Positions 32,587 to 41,924 of a stretch of DNA of 64,000 bases are shown piece after piece. This DNA is from Hoyosella altamirensis (GTDB lineage Bacteria > Actinomycetota > Actinomycetes > Mycobacteriales > Mycobacteriaceae), in the NCBI RefSeq assembly GCF_014191505.1, contig NZ_JACHWS010000001.1, positions 434,001 to 498,000 on the forward strand, given 5' to 3'. The first letter of the stretch is position 1; each line of letters begins with the position of its first letter. The position numbers and the translations under genes were made by a program. The notes beneath the pieces were generated by a model, which worked only from the letters and a program-made list of their open reading frames with translations, did not search any database and was not told the DNA's origin.

Positions 32587-34646
32587 CGGCGCCCCGGCGC
32601 GACGATTCCGAACTCCACCAGAACAGGCTGGGGCAGTCAGCTAGCCCCTACCTGCGGCAGCACGCGGACAACCCGGTTCATTGGCAAGAATGGGGCGAAG
32701 AAGCGCTCAATTGGGCGCGCGAACGAGACGTCCCGATCCTGCTTTCCATCGGTTACGCCGCATGCCACTGGTGCCACGTCATGGCTCACGAGTCATTCGA
32801 GGACGAAGCGACAGCACAGGTCATGAACCGCGAGTTCGTGTGCATCAAAGTTGATCGTGAAGAGCGGCCTGACCTGGACTCGGTGTACATGAACGCAACA
32901 ATGGCGATGACGGGGCACGGCGGCTGGCCGATGACGTGTTTCCTTACCCCCGACGGCCGGCCTTTCTATTGCGGCACGTACTACCCGCGGCAGCCCCGCG
33001 GCGGGATGCCTTCCTTCACCCAGGTGCTGCACGCGATCGCGGAGACGTGGCACACGAGACGCGCCGAGGTGGATCAGGCTGCCGGTTCGGTGCAGGATGC
33101 ATTGCAACGGAATTCCGATGCATTCCCGGTGGCGGATGTCGAAATCACCGCGGGCATTCTGGACAAAGTTGCCGATGCCATCGTCAGCGATGAAGACACC
33201 GAGCACGGGGGTTTCGGCGGCGCTCCCAAGTTTCCGCCGTCGGCGACACTCGAGGGGCTCTTGCGTCACTACGAGCGAACGGGACGTCACCTTCCGACGA
33301 TTGAGCGCGCCGCGGAGGCGATGGCGCGCGGAGGTATCTACGACCAGCTCGCAGGCGGTTTCGCCCGCTACTCCGTCGACGCCGGGTGGGTTGTGCCGCA
33401 CTTCGAGAAGATGCTTTACGACAACGCGCTGCTGTTGCGGTTCTACTCGCATTATGCGCGGCGAACGGGGTCGGAACTCGCCAAGCGTGTTGCGACGGAA
33501 ACTGCGGCGTTCCTTCTGCGGGATCTACGGACAGCGGAAGGCGGGTTCGCGTCAGCCTTCGACGCGGACACCGACGGCGTTGAAGGTCTCACGTATGTGT
33601 GGACTTCGCAGGAATTGATGGATGCGCTCGGGCTCGAAGACGGTTTGTGGGCTGCAGGGGTGTTCGGGGTGGGCACCACTGGAACGTTCGAGGGGTCGCA
33701 GTCTGTGCTCCAACTGCTGCAGGATCCTGACGACATGGCGCGCTTTGACCGCGTCAGGGCTGCGCTACTCGAAGCGCGACGGACGCGTTCCCAGCCTGAT
33801 CGTGACGACAAAGTCGTGACGGCATGGAACGGTTTCGCGATCACCGCGCTGGCGGAGGGCGGTGCGGCACTCGGTTTCCCCGAGTGGATCATCGCCGCGA
33901 AGCGGGCGGCTGAGCTTCTGCTCGACCTGCACGTCGTTGATGGGCGGCTCCGCAGGGCGTCTCTGGGCGGTGCAGTTGGTCAAGCGGTGGGTGCGCTCGA
34001 TGACTATGCGGGTCTCGCGGCAGGTTTGCTTGCACTCTTTCAGGCGACGGGCGAGGAACGCTGGCTGCAGGCCGCGACCGGGCTGGTCGACACCGCTGTT
34101 ACGCACTTCGCCGATCCGCAGGCGCCCGGGAGCTGGTTCGACACCGCGGATGATGCCGAAGTGCTGATTGCGCGGCCACGTGATCCCCTTGACGGCGCCA
34201 CCCCGTCAGGCGCATCGCTTCTAGCTGACGCGCTGGTGACGCTGGCAGCTCTCAGTGAGCCGGATCGGGCGGCCGCGTACGCGGAACTTTCCGCCTCGTC
34301 GCTGCAGCGCGCTGCGATCGCACTGGCCCGTGCACCGCGCTCGGCGGGGAACTGGTTTGCTCTCGCCGAGGCCTCTCGGCACGGCCCCATCCAGGTTGCT
34401 ATCTCACTGCCTTCGGGTTCCGGCAGCGACCTGCTTGACGCGGCACGCCACCATGCGCCCGGCGGTGCGGTAATCGTCGCGGGGGAGGCGGACTCATCGC
34501 CGCTGCTCGCCGACCGGACCCCAGTCGACAACAAACCCGCGGCGTACGTGTGCCGCGGGTTCGTGTGCGACCGGCCAGTCGTTGACGTTTCGGCGCTGGT
34601 TGCAGCGCTTTCGACTACTGCTGACGGCGCTTCTGGACAGCGTTAG
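32583..34646 (+). CDS. DUF255 thioredoxin-domain protein (YyaL/Rv1084-like)
   Basis: A 687-residue protein. The N-terminal DUF255 domain (about residues 10-165) is thioredoxin-like with YAACHWCHVMAHESFED; CHWC is in the place of the thioredoxin CXXC. The remainder is an (alpha/alpha)6 barrel like glycoside/epimerase enzymes, with GGIYDQLAGGFARYSVDAGW and HFEKMLYDNALLL. The C-terminal part ends with two further cysteines (AAYVCRGFVCDRPV). A human relative is spermatogenesis protein SPATA20. The biochemical role is not known; linkage to mca suggests thiol biology. The start is a GTG overlapping the previous gene. Its end overlaps the DAHP synthase by 32 bases on the other strand. Confidence 0.9.
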   Translation: MTAPRRDDSELHQNRLGQSASPYLRQHADNPVHWQEWGEEALNWARERDVPILLSIGYAACHWCHVMAHESFEDEATAQVMNREFVCIKVDREERPDLDSVYMNATMAMTGHGGWPMTCFLTPDGRPFYCGTYYPRQPRGGMPSFTQVLHAIAETWHTRRAEVDQAAGSVQDALQRNSDAFPVADVEITAGILDKVADAIVSDEDTEHGGFGGAPKFPPSATLEGLLRHYERTGRHLPTIERAAEAMARGGIYDQLAGGFARYSVDAGWVVPHFEKMLYDNALLLRFYSHYARRTGSELAKRVATETAAFLLRDLRTAEGGFASAFDADTDGVEGLTYVWTSQELMDALGLEDGLWAAGVFGVGTTGTFEGSQSVLQLLQDPDDMARFDRVRAALLEARRTRSQPDRDDKVVTAWNGFAITALAEGGAALGFPEWIIAAKRAAELLLDLHVVDGRLRRASLGGAVGQAVGALDDYAGLAAGLLALFQATGEERWLQAATGLVDTAVTHFADPQAPGSWFDTADDAEVLIARPRDPLDGATPSGASLLADALVTLAALSEPDRAAAYAELSASSLQRAAIALARAPRSAGNWFALAEASRHGPIQVAISLPSGSGSDLLDAARHHAPGGAVIVAGEADSSPLLADRTPVDNKPAAYVCRGFVCDRPVVDVSALVAALSTTADGASGQR

Positions 34647-35727
34647 CGAGTCGCTCGAGCACGCCTTCTGTCGTCCCGAAGTCCATGCATGCATCGGTGA
34701 CGGACTGGCCGTAGACCAGCGGTCCCGGACCCGGCTCCTGGCGGCCGCCGACGATGAAGCTTTCCAGCATGACGCCGGAGATTTCATCCGCGCCCCCCGC
34801 GATCATGTCAGCGATTTCCCCGGCAACGCCGGCCTGCCGGACATGATCTTTACCTGAGTTCGCGTGGCTGGCGTCCACCATCAAACGTGTCGGCAATTGT
34901 GCCTTGCCGAGCAGCTTCGTCGCCGTTTCCAGGTTTGTCGCCTCGTAGTTGGGGCCGCCCCTGCCACCACGGAGAATGATGTGCGTGTCAGGATTACCTG
35001 TCGTCGAGACGAGAGCTGCCCGCCCATCGAAATCCGATCCGAAGAAAACCTGCGCTGCGTTGGCCGCGCGGCAGCCGTCGATGGCCACCTGGATGTCACC
35101 GTCGGTCGCGTTCTTGAAGCCAATCGGCATGGACAGCCCTGAGGCGAGCTGCCGGTGAACCTGGCTTTCGGTGGTCCGGGCTCCGATCGCACCCCAGCTC
35201 ACGGCGTCGGCGATGAACTGCGGGCTCGTCGGTTCCAGGAACTCGCAACCAACTGGAAGGCCCGCGTCGAGAACGCCTAGCAGCACCTCACGGGCAAGGC
35301 GCAGGCCGCGCGGCACGTCATACGTTTCATCCATGTCGGGGTCGTTGATGAGACCCTTCCAGCCAACCGTGGTGCGCGGCTTCTCAAAGTACACCCGCAT
35401 CACGACGCACAGTTCTTGCTCGAACTGTGCAGCGAGAGGCGCGAGCTTTGACGCATAGTCCAGCGCTGCGGCGGGGTCGTGCACCGAGCAGGGGCCTGTG
35501 ACGACGAGCAGGCGATCGTCAGCGCCGGAAACGATGGCACGGATGTCCATTCGGCTGCTCTCGACGAGTTCCGCGCGAGTGTCACCAAGTGGAAGTTCAT
35601 CTAGGAGCTGGCGCGGCGACGGAAGCGCTGCCATGGAGCGGACGTGCAGATTGCTCGTCGGATGCAGAGTGGGCGTGGCGGATGATGAGGCATGCTTGCT
35701 TGCGTGCTCATCGATATGGATTGTCAC
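34615..35727 (-). CDS. 3-Deoxy-7-phosphoheptulonate (DAHP) synthase, type I
   Basis: A 370-residue class I enzyme of the AroF/AroG/AroH type, which condenses phosphoenolpyruvate and erythrose 4-phosphate to start the shikimate pathway. Motifs: VVTGPCSVHDP (about residues 74-84), KPRTTVGWKGLINDP (about 111-125), GARTTESQVHRQLASG (about 179-194) with KNATDGD, and VDASHANSGKDH (about 279-290) for metal binding. M. tuberculosis relies on an unrelated type II enzyme, so this may be an additional isozyme. The GTG start at 35727 has AAAGG upstream. It stands in a block inserted between the Rv1084- and Rv1085c-like genes. Feedback-control residues were not assessed. Confidence 0.93.
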   Translation of the reverse strand: MTIHIDEHASKHASSSATPTLHPTSNLHVRSMAALPSPRQLLDELPLGDTRAELVESSRMDIRAIVSGADDRLLVVTGPCSVHDPAAALDYASKLAPLAAQFEQELCVVMRVYFEKPRTTVGWKGLINDPDMDETYDVPRGLRLAREVLLGVLDAGLPVGCEFLEPTSPQFIADAVSWGAIGARTTESQVHRQLASGLSMPIGFKNATDGDIQVAIDGCRAANAAQVFFGSDFDGRAALVSTTGNPDTHIILRGGRGGPNYEATNLETATKLLGKAQLPTRLMVDASHANSGKDHVRQAGVAGEIADMIAGGADEISGVMLESFIVGGRQEPGPGPLVYGQSVTDACMDFGTTEGVLERLANAVQKRRQQ

Positions 35728-36004
35728 GAGTGGCCTTTCTGGTGATCACGGCGGCCACGCGTGGAAGTTCATCCCGGTGCCCGCCGACTAGCGGACTTGA
35801 GCGAGCGGTTCTTGACCGCTTGCTTCTGGGCCCCGGATTGATTGGTGATGGTCAGCGCAGACGACCACCAGCTCCACCCGGAGCCGGTGTAAAGCGCCAA
35901 TACCATCTGGTTGAACTCACGCTAGTGAGGATAACGCAGGGTTTCGTATTCGTCACGCGGGAACTGTTCTCTCCCGGTATTGCGGTCCTCACACGGACTG
36001 GCCG

Positions 36005-37570
36005 TCACGTGCGCAGATCACGGCGCTCGAACACACCCAGTGCGACGGCGGCAAGGAGGCATCCCAGCCCGCCGATAGTGATGGGCCACGCGAGGGAAGG
36101 GTATTCAGGCACGTGCTCGAACACGGAAAGATTCGCCACCCACCCGGGAAGGGAGAAGGCAGGCCCGAGCAACGCGATGGTTGCGGTCGCCGCGTACACC
36201 GCCCACGCAACTGATGCGCTGTCAGGCCTGACCGCGGCCAGTGCCAACGCTGCGGCGGCGAGGGCGACGATAGCGGGGAAGTGAGCGAGTGCGCTTCCCA
36301 CCACTCCGCCGACAATCGTCCAGTCGCCTGTTCCCACCGCGTAACCGACGCCAAGCATCAGCGCACCGAATGCCAGCAACAGCAGCGCCGCGCTGAGCGC
36401 GCTGAATAAGTAGCCTGCGAAAATAGTGGTTCGCCGCACGGGCGCAGTGGCGAGCACAGCGATGCGTCCGGAGTCTTCGTCGGCGCGCACGCGCATCGTC
36501 AGCGATACTGCACACCCCCCGCTCAGAATCGCGAGCACGAGGATCGAGAACACAAGGAACGCATCGGTCAGGGAGGTCCCGCCGAAAGCCGCGATCACTT
36601 CAGCTGTCCCGTCCGAGCTTGCAGCGAAATCCTCGGCGGTTGTCGCCATCGAACCGAATGCGACCATCATGATCGCGATGCCCGCGAACCAAGCGAGAAT
36701 TGTTGCCCGCGCCAGCCGCAACTGCAGACCCAAAGGCGAGGAAGCCAAGGCGGAGGCTGTTACCCGTCCGGGCCTTGGGGCGATCACGCCGGCACCAAGA
36801 TCGCGCCGCTGGTTGAGCATCCACGCGCCACCCGCTATCCCGATCGCTGCTGCGAGAAGGAGTAACAGGGGCCAAAGGTTGTTCGCGCCGAACGGTTCTG
36901 AGGCCTGCGCCCACCCCAGCGGCGAGAGCCACGAAAGCGCGTTACCTCCTGCGTCTCCGGCGGCCCGGAACGCGAACGAGGTGCCCAGCACCGCGAACGC
37001 CAAGCCGTAAGCAGCACGGCTTTGCGAGGTGATTTGCGCGGCGCTGACGGCGACGGCGCCGAAGAACACCCCCACGCAGAAGAGGGCAGCACCATAAACC
37101 AGGGCGCCCATGATAGCCGTACCGGTAGCGATGAGAGCCGCGCCAGAGGCGATCGCGATGACCGCCAGGAGTGAACCGAGCACGAGCGCGGCAGCGAGCA
37201 GAGTGGCACCGCTTGATACACGGCCCGAGCGGAGCAACTCCAGCGTTCCGGTTTCTTCCTGGCCGCGAGTAATGCGGACACCGATGAGAATGCTGCATAC
37301 GGCGACCGCAAGCGTCAGGAGCCATCCGGCTTCGAATACGACGATGCCTCCGAGCGTCGTGAGGGCCGCTGGCGGTCCGTTGAACGCAATCTGGGCTGTC
37401 ACGAGTTCCGCCATCGCCGCGTACGACTCGCGATCGGCAAGTGTTGGATAGAGCGCTTTGACCGATAGTGCCCCGAAGGCAAGGAGCGCAGGAATAGCGA
37501 CTGTCCACACCGCCAGCCGGAGGCGGTTGGTGCGGATCAGGAGCGAGGTGACTGAACCCGTACCGGTCAT
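36005..37570 (-). CDS. ABC transporter permease (ABC-2, antibiotic-exporter type)
   Basis: A 521-residue membrane protein with about twelve membrane helices in two halves; the halves share the ABC-2 layout, with a cytoplasmic segment containing GQEETGTLELLRSGRVS (about residues 110-125) and MRVRADEDSGRIAVLATAPVRRTTI (about 355-380). It resembles permeases of tetronasin-type exporters. It overlaps the ATPase gene by four bases (ATGA), so one exporter complex is made from the pair. A divergent TetR regulator suggests induction by a toxic compound. The transported substrate is not known. Confidence 0.88.
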   Translation of the reverse strand: MTGTGSVTSLLIRTNRLRLAVWTVAIPALLAFGALSVKALYPTLADRESYAAMAELVTAQIAFNGPPAALTTLGGIVVFEAGWLLTLAVAVCSILIGVRITRGQEETGTLELLRSGRVSSGATLLAAALVLGSLLAVIAIASGAALIATGTAIMGALVYGAALFCVGVFFGAVAVSAAQITSQSRAAYGLAFAVLGTSFAFRAAGDAGGNALSWLSPLGWAQASEPFGANNLWPLLLLLAAAIGIAGGAWMLNQRRDLGAGVIAPRPGRVTASALASSPLGLQLRLARATILAWFAGIAIMMVAFGSMATTAEDFAASSDGTAEVIAAFGGTSLTDAFLVFSILVLAILSGGCAVSLTMRVRADEDSGRIAVLATAPVRRTTIFAGYLFSALSAALLLLAFGALMLGVGYAVGTGDWTIVGGVVGSALAHFPAIVALAAAALALAAVRPDSASVAWAVYAATATIALLGPAFSLPGWVANLSVFEHVPEYPSLAWPITIGGLGCLLAAVALGVFERRDLRT

Positions 37571-38505
37571 CGCAGCGAGCCTTCAGGGTCGGCGACAGCG
37601 TCGCTGGAGTAGTAGGCAAGGAACAGGTCTTCAAGCGTGGGCGGTGCGCACGTCAGCTCGCGCACGTCTGCCGCGCCAAGTTCGGCGATCACGGAGGAAA
37701 GTGCCGCGGGTTCCGCGTCGCACTGAACGATGAAGCCGGCGCCGTCCCGGTCTACGCGCAGCCCCGTGACTCCGCTGAATCTGTCGAGCGCACCGGGGTG
37801 CCGCACCGTGTGCGCCGAGATGTGTGTGCGTGTGAGATGCCGCAGTTCGCGCAGCGAACCTGTCTGGACGGTGCGGCCGTCGCGAATGATGGTCGTCGCG
37901 TCACAGAGCTGCTCGACCTCACTCAGGATATGGCTGGACAGCAGCACCGTCGCCCCATGACGCGCTGCCTCACGCACGCAGTCCGCGAATACCGCGTACA
38001 TCAGCGGGTCGAGGCCGGTGGTCGGTTCGTCGAGAATGAGCAGGTCGGCGGCGGCGGCAAACGCACCGATCAACGCGACTTTCTGGCGGTTTCCTTTGGA
38101 ATAGCTCGACACTTTCTTCGTCGGGTCGAGGGCGAAGCGTTCGATGAGATCGGCGCGCAGCTGGGCGTCGAAGCCGCCACGGATGCGGGCGATGATGTCG
38201 AGCGTCTCCCCGCCGGTCAGGCCGGGCCACAGTGCGACGTCGCCGGGGACGTAGGCGGTGCGGCGGTGGATCTCCATCGCGTCCTTGACAGGGTCACCGC
38301 CAAGTACGGTGACCTCGCCGCTGTCACGCCGTATGAGGCCGAGGAGCACGCGGATCGTGGTGGATTTTCCGGCCCCGTTGGGACCGAGGAACCCGTGCAC
38401 CGTTCCGGCTGGCACATCGAGGTCGAGCCCGCGCAGCGCGTGCGCGTGGCCGAAAGATTTGTGGAGCGCGCTCACACTCAGTGCGCTGGGAGATAAGCCG
38501 TTCAT
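37567..38505 (-). CDS. ABC transporter ATP-binding protein
   Basis: A 312-residue ATPase. Walker A is GPNGAGKST (about residues 40-48), the Q-loop region AYVPGDVALWPGLTGGE, the signature YSKGNRQK (about 137-144; a variant of LSGGQ), and Walker B LLILDEPTTGLDP (about 156-168), with the H-loop in LLSSHILSE. The C-terminal 80 residues resemble the regulatory tail of drug-exporter ATPases. The ATG at 38505 has AGGAG upstream. It works with the overlapping permease and has TetR-type operator sequence just upstream. Confidence 0.94.
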   Translation of the reverse strand: MNGLSPSALSVSALHKSFGHAHALRGLDLDVPAGTVHGFLGPNGAGKSTTIRVLLGLIRRDSGEVTVLGGDPVKDAMEIHRRTAYVPGDVALWPGLTGGETLDIIARIRGGFDAQLRADLIERFALDPTKKVSSYSKGNRQKVALIGAFAAAADLLILDEPTTGLDPLMYAVFADCVREAARHGATVLLSSHILSEVEQLCDATTIIRDGRTVQTGSLRELRHLTRTHISAHTVRHPGALDRFSGVTGLRVDRDGAGFIVQCDAEPAALSSVIAELGAADVRELTCAPPTLEDLFLAYYSSDAVADPEGSLR

Positions 38506-38531
38506 AGCACTCCTGATAGTAGCTGCCAAAT

Positions 38532-38589
38532 GACAGTAACTGTCTAAATCAACGTACGGCACGTAGCCAGAAACTGCAAGTGACTGTCA
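38532..38589. promoter_or_regulatory. TetR-type operators between the ABC exporter and its regulator
   Basis: GACAGTAACTGTC at 38532-38544 is a perfect 13-bp palindrome (6-1-6). A related half-site, TGACTGTCA, lies at 38581-38589. A TAGTAT -10-like element at 38598-38603 is six bases before the tetR start. The arrangement fits repression of both divergent units by the TetR protein. Confidence 0.7.
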
Positions 38590-38609
38590 GAATTCGCTAG
38601 TATGGCGTC

Positions 38610-39224
38610 ATGTCGCAGGCAGATGGTCGCGGAGTGGGGCTCAGAGAGCGCAAGAAGCTCGCGGCGATGCACACGATTCAGCAGGTGGCGCTGGACCTCT
38701 TTGATCGTGACGGCTACGGCAACGTCACCGTTGAGCGGATCGCCGACGAAGCTGGCGTGTCGCCAAGCTCTGTCTACCGTTATTTCGGCACGAAGGAACG
38801 GCTCGTCCTGTGGGATGAGTACGATCCGCAGCTTTTCGGTCTGATGACCGAAGGTGGCGGCGGAATTGGTGCCGTTCTCGCGCGGCTGCGGGAGGGCATC
38901 AGCGCAATCATGCGGGCATGGCCCGACGACGAGTCCGACAACGTCGCCCGGCGTATGCGGTACATCCTGGGAGAGGCAGATATTCACGCAGTGATGCTGC
39001 GCGAGCAGCACCAATTCGAGGTGGCGCTGCGCCAGCTCATCGCCCCGCACCTTGATGAAGATCCGGGCTCGCTCCATGTCCGGGTGGCTGCGGCGACTCT
39101 GCTGTCGTGCCTCACTGCGGCGCTCTATCACTGGGCTGAGTCCGGATACAGCGATCGCCTCGCCGATGTGCTCGACGAGGCGATGGAACTTGCTAACCGC
39201 GCAATCGTGGCGCAGGTCAGCTGA
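38610..39224 (+). CDS. TetR-family regulator of the ABC exporter
   Basis: A 204-residue repressor. The N-terminal DNA-binding domain (about residues 10-60) has [20 protein letters not shown] and the recognition helix part [20 protein letters not shown]. The C-terminal domain is helical with an [13 protein letters not shown] segment as in MftR-like regulators (TetR_C family). It is divergent from the ABC pair with palindromes between. The ATG is six bases after TAGTAT, so the message is probably leaderless. The last eight bases overlap the hemolysin III gene on the other strand. Confidence 0.92.
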   Translation: MSQADGRGVGLRERKKLAAMHTIQQVALDLFDRDGYGNVTVERIADEAGVSPSSVYRYFGTKERLVLWDEYDPQLFGLMTEGGGGIGAVLARLREGISAIMRAWPDDESDNVARRMRYILGEADIHAVMLREQHQFEVALRQLIAPHLDEDPGSLHVRVAAATLLSCLTAALYHWAESGYSDRLADVLDEAMELANRAIVAQVS

Positions 39225-39885
39225 AAGCGACCAGCCAGACCGCGATGTAGTGGCAGATGGCTGCGATGACGGTTGCGGCATGGAAGAACTCGTGGTGCCC
39301 AAAAGTGGTGGGCCACGGGTTCGGCCATTTCGTGGCGTAAAGGATAGCTCCGGCACTGTAGAGCACGCCGCCCACGGCGAGCAGGATCAGCGGCGCCATT
39401 CCAGCGTTCGCCACAAGATCTGGAATGACGAACGCGACGACCCAGCCGAGAAGAATGTAGAGGGGTACGCCGAGCCAGGATGGGGAAGTGGGCCACAGCA
39501 TTTTCAGTGCCACACCCGCGAAAGCGCCCGCCCATACGATAGCGAGCACGGTCCTGCCCGTTTCAGGGCTGAGTGCGAGCATGCCGAACGGTGTATAGCT
39601 ACCGGCAATGAAGAGGAAGATCATCGAATGGTCGGCCCGCTTCATCCACATGCGCGCGCGAGCAGACTTCCAGTGGACCCGATGGTAGAGGGCGCTTACG
39701 CCAAATACCCCGCACACGGTGGCGCTGTAGATCGCGGTGGCGACTAGTGCCCGCGGTGTGGTGAGCGCGCCGACCACGGCGACCAGGGTAGTGCCCGTGA
39801 CGACGGAGATGGCAAATGCGTAAAGGTGAATCCAGCCGCGCATCCGGGGTTTGACCGGAAACAGTGCCTCTGTGATCGCGGTCAA
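39217..39885 (-). CDS. Hemolysin III family (PAQR) membrane protein
   Basis: A 222-residue protein with seven predicted membrane helices. PAQR/Hly-III hallmarks: [16 protein letters not shown] (Ser and His, about residues 58-73), [20 protein letters not shown] (about 80-100, with the conserved Asp/His) and [18 protein letters not shown] near the C-terminus, which supplies the zinc-binding histidines. Relatives sense or adjust membrane fluidity; hydrolase activity on lipids has been proposed. The start is a TTG at 39885 with GAGAGGTGA upstream. The gene occupies the Rv1085c position. Its promoter region has a strong inverted repeat. Confidence 0.9.
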   Translation of the reverse strand: MTAITEALFPVKPRMRGWIHLYAFAISVVTGTTLVAVVGALTTPRALVATAIYSATVCGVFGVSALYHRVHWKSARARMWMKRADHSMIFLFIAGSYTPFGMLALSPETGRTVLAIVWAGAFAGVALKMLWPTSPSWLGVPLYILLGWVVAFVIPDLVANAGMAPLILLAVGGVLYSAGAILYATKWPNPWPTTFGHHEFFHAATVIAAICHYIAVWLVAFS

Positions 39886-39926
39886 GGGTCACCTCTCTTT
39901 CTCTCCTGCGGCGGTCGCCGACTGCT

Positions 39927-39944
39927 ACCTACGGTAGCGTAGGT
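39927..39944. promoter_or_regulatory. Inverted repeat between hemolysin III and prenyl synthase genes
   Basis: ACCTACG-gtag-CGTAGGT is a perfect 7-4-7 repeat. A second smaller pair, GTTAC with GTAAC, lies at 39943-39958. It is 42 bases upstream of the hemolysin III start, placed as an operator. I recall similar CTACGGTAnCGTAG motifs upstream of desaturase genes in actinobacteria, which would make this a membrane-lipid control site. Confidence 0.6.
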
Positions 39945-40076
39945 TACGTGCCAGTAACCTGCAATGTGGTCCGGTACACATTGTGCTCTTCTGCTTGCCT
40001 TCGTGTGACTCGCAGCCAGGAGGTGCTAGTTAAGCGTAGGCTCCCATGGCGTGGAGATGGTGATGGTGATGGCTCG

Positions 40077-40847
40077 GTGAAAATCCCGCCCAACCCTGTG
40101 TACCGGCTGTACGAGCAACGGCTGCTGCACCGGCTCGAGGGCATGCAGCGCCCCAAACACATCGCAGTGCTGTGCGATGGAAACCGGCGCTGGGCCCGCG
40201 CTGCTGGCTTTACCGACGTCAGCCACGGGTACCGCATGGGGGCGCGCAAGATCGCCGAGATGCTTCAGTGGTGCGATGAGGCGGGTGTGGAGCACGCAAC
40301 GATCTACCTGCTCTCGACTGAGAACCTCGGCCGAGACCCAGACGAACTAGCCGCCCTGCTCGAGATAATCACTGACGTAGTGGAGGAAATCTCCGGTCCC
40401 GACAAAAACTGGAGCGTCCAGATAGTTGGCGCAATGGAGCTTCTCCCGGAAGCCGCGGCGACACGGCTCACCGAGGCCGCTGAACGCACTCAGGGGAGGT
40501 CCGGCACCCACGTGAACGTCGCGGTCGGCTATGGGGGCCGCCAGGAAATCTCCGACGCCGTGCGTGCGCTGATACGGCGTCGACTTGCCGAGGGCCGCAC
40601 CGGCGACGAACTCATCGAATCGATCAGCGTCGAAGGTATCGCTGAGCACCTCTACACATCCGGGCAACCAGATCCCGACCTCGTCATACGAACATCAGGG
40701 GAGCAGCGCCTTTCCGGCTTCCTGCTCTGGCAGAGTGCCTATTCGGAAATCTGGTTCACCGAGGCGTACTGGCCCGAGTTTCGCCGCGTCGACTTCCTCC
40801 GGGCGCTGCGCGACTACGGCGCTCGCCACCGACGTTTCGGCGTGTAA
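40077..40847 (+). CDS. Short-chain Z-isoprenyl diphosphate synthase (Rv1086-like)
   Basis: A 256-residue cis-prenyltransferase. Family motifs: HIAVLCDGNRRWARAAG (about residues 24-40) with catalytic Asp; LSTENLGRDPDEL (about 82-94); NVAVGYGGRQEISDAVRALI; and EQRLSGFLLWQSAYSE for substrate binding near the C-terminus. The sequence is close to what I remember of M. tuberculosis Rv1086, which makes Z,E-farnesyl diphosphate as a precursor of decaprenyl phosphate. The GTG at 40077 aligns with that start; a GTG at 40023 would add 18 residues encoded partly by a GATGGT hexamer repeat. It is divergent from hemolysin III and convergent with coaA. Confidence 0.9.
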   Translation: MKIPPNPVYRLYEQRLLHRLEGMQRPKHIAVLCDGNRRWARAAGFTDVSHGYRMGARKIAEMLQWCDEAGVEHATIYLLSTENLGRDPDELAALLEIITDVVEEISGPDKNWSVQIVGAMELLPEAAATRLTEAAERTQGRSGTHVNVAVGYGGRQEISDAVRALIRRRLAEGRTGDELIESISVEGIAEHLYTSGQPDPDLVIRTSGEQRLSGFLLWQSAYSEIWFTEAYWPEFRRVDFLRALRDYGARHRRFGV

Positions 40848-40851
40848 CTGG

Positions 40852-41775
40852 TTAGAGCTTCCGCAACCGGATCCGGTTGACGCGGTGGCTGCTGTCCTTG
40901 CGCAGCACCAGCGTCGCGCGCGGACGGGTCGGAAGGATGTTCTCTACCAGGTTGGGCCTGTTGATCGTGTCCCAGATTTCTTTCGCCTGCGTTCGAGCCT
41001 GGTCATCGTTGAGGCTCGCGTAGTGGTGGAAGTGTGACCGCGGATCAGCGAACGCGGTCTTACGAAGCGTCAAGAACCGCTGGACGTACCAGTGTTCGAT
41101 GTCCTCGATCCGAGCGTCCACGTAGACTGAGAAGTCGAAAAGGTCCGACACCATCAACGTCGGTCCCGTCTGTAACACGTTGAGACCCTCGATGATCAGA
41201 ATGTCAGGCTGACGCACCACATGCCGCGCGCCCGCGACGATGTCATACAAGTGGTGGGAATACACCGGTGCGGATACCTCTGGATTTCCCGACTTCACCT
41301 CTGTAACGAAGCGCAAGAGCGCACGCCGGTCATAGCTTTCGGGAAATCCCTTGCGGTGCATGATGCCAAGCCGGTTGAGTTCGCGGGACGGGTACAGAAA
41401 TCCGTCCGTGGTGACGAGATCCACCCGCGGATGGCGTTCCCACCGTGCGAGCAGCGCCTGCAGCACACGAGCGGTGGTTGACTTGCCTACCGCCACGCTC
41501 CCCGCGACACCGATGACGAACGGGACCTGCTGATCGGGGTGTGCCTCGCCGAGAAATGTCGCGGTCGCGGCGAATAGTCGCTGCCGGGCAGCCACCTGAA
41601 GGTGAATGAGCCGCGAAAGCGGCAGGTACACCTCCTCGACTTCGGCAAGGTCGATTTGCTCGCCGAGGCCGCGCAGGCCACGCAGTTCATTCTCCGTCAG
41701 CACCATAGGCTGCGACTTACGCAGCGCGCGCCACTGATCGCGCTCAAGCGCGACATACGGACTGGGCTCGCTCAT
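40852..41775 (-). CDS. coaA: Pantothenate kinase type I
   Basis: A 307-residue kinase that phosphorylates pantothenate, the first step of CoA synthesis. The P-loop is [14 protein letters not shown] (about residues 89-102). Other motifs are [28 protein letters not shown], and YSHHLYDI with the conserved [11 protein letters not shown] (about 195-205). The C-terminal part FAESTLRK-type region reads [14 protein letters not shown]. Its length fits Rv1092c (about 312). The start at [15 protein letters not shown] aligns with the family; an upstream in-frame ATG at 41874 adds only low-complexity Arg-rich sequence. It is divergent from the DUF885 gene. Confidence 0.95.
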   Translation of the reverse strand: MSEPSPYVALERDQWRALRKSQPMVLTENELRGLRGLGEQIDLAEVEEVYLPLSRLIHLQVAARQRLFAATATFLGEAHPDQQVPFVIGVAGSVAVGKSTTARVLQALLARWERHPRVDLVTTDGFLYPSRELNRLGIMHRKGFPESYDRRALLRFVTEVKSGNPEVSAPVYSHHLYDIVAGARHVVRQPDILIIEGLNVLQTGPTLMVSDLFDFSVYVDARIEDIEHWYVQRFLTLRKTAFADPRSHFHHYASLNDDQARTQAKEIWDTINRPNLVENILPTRPRATLVLRKDSSHRVNRIRLRKL

Positions 41776-41924
41776 CGCGCCGCAGAAGAAGCGGAGGCCA
41801 CGCAACCGTCGAAGCCGGAACCACTGATCGGACTTATGATCAAACCCCCTGTGCCGCTGAAGAACGTTCCGCAAAGGATCCTAACCTCAGGGCACTAGTC
41901 CTGTTGCGACTAAGGTCGGTTGGC

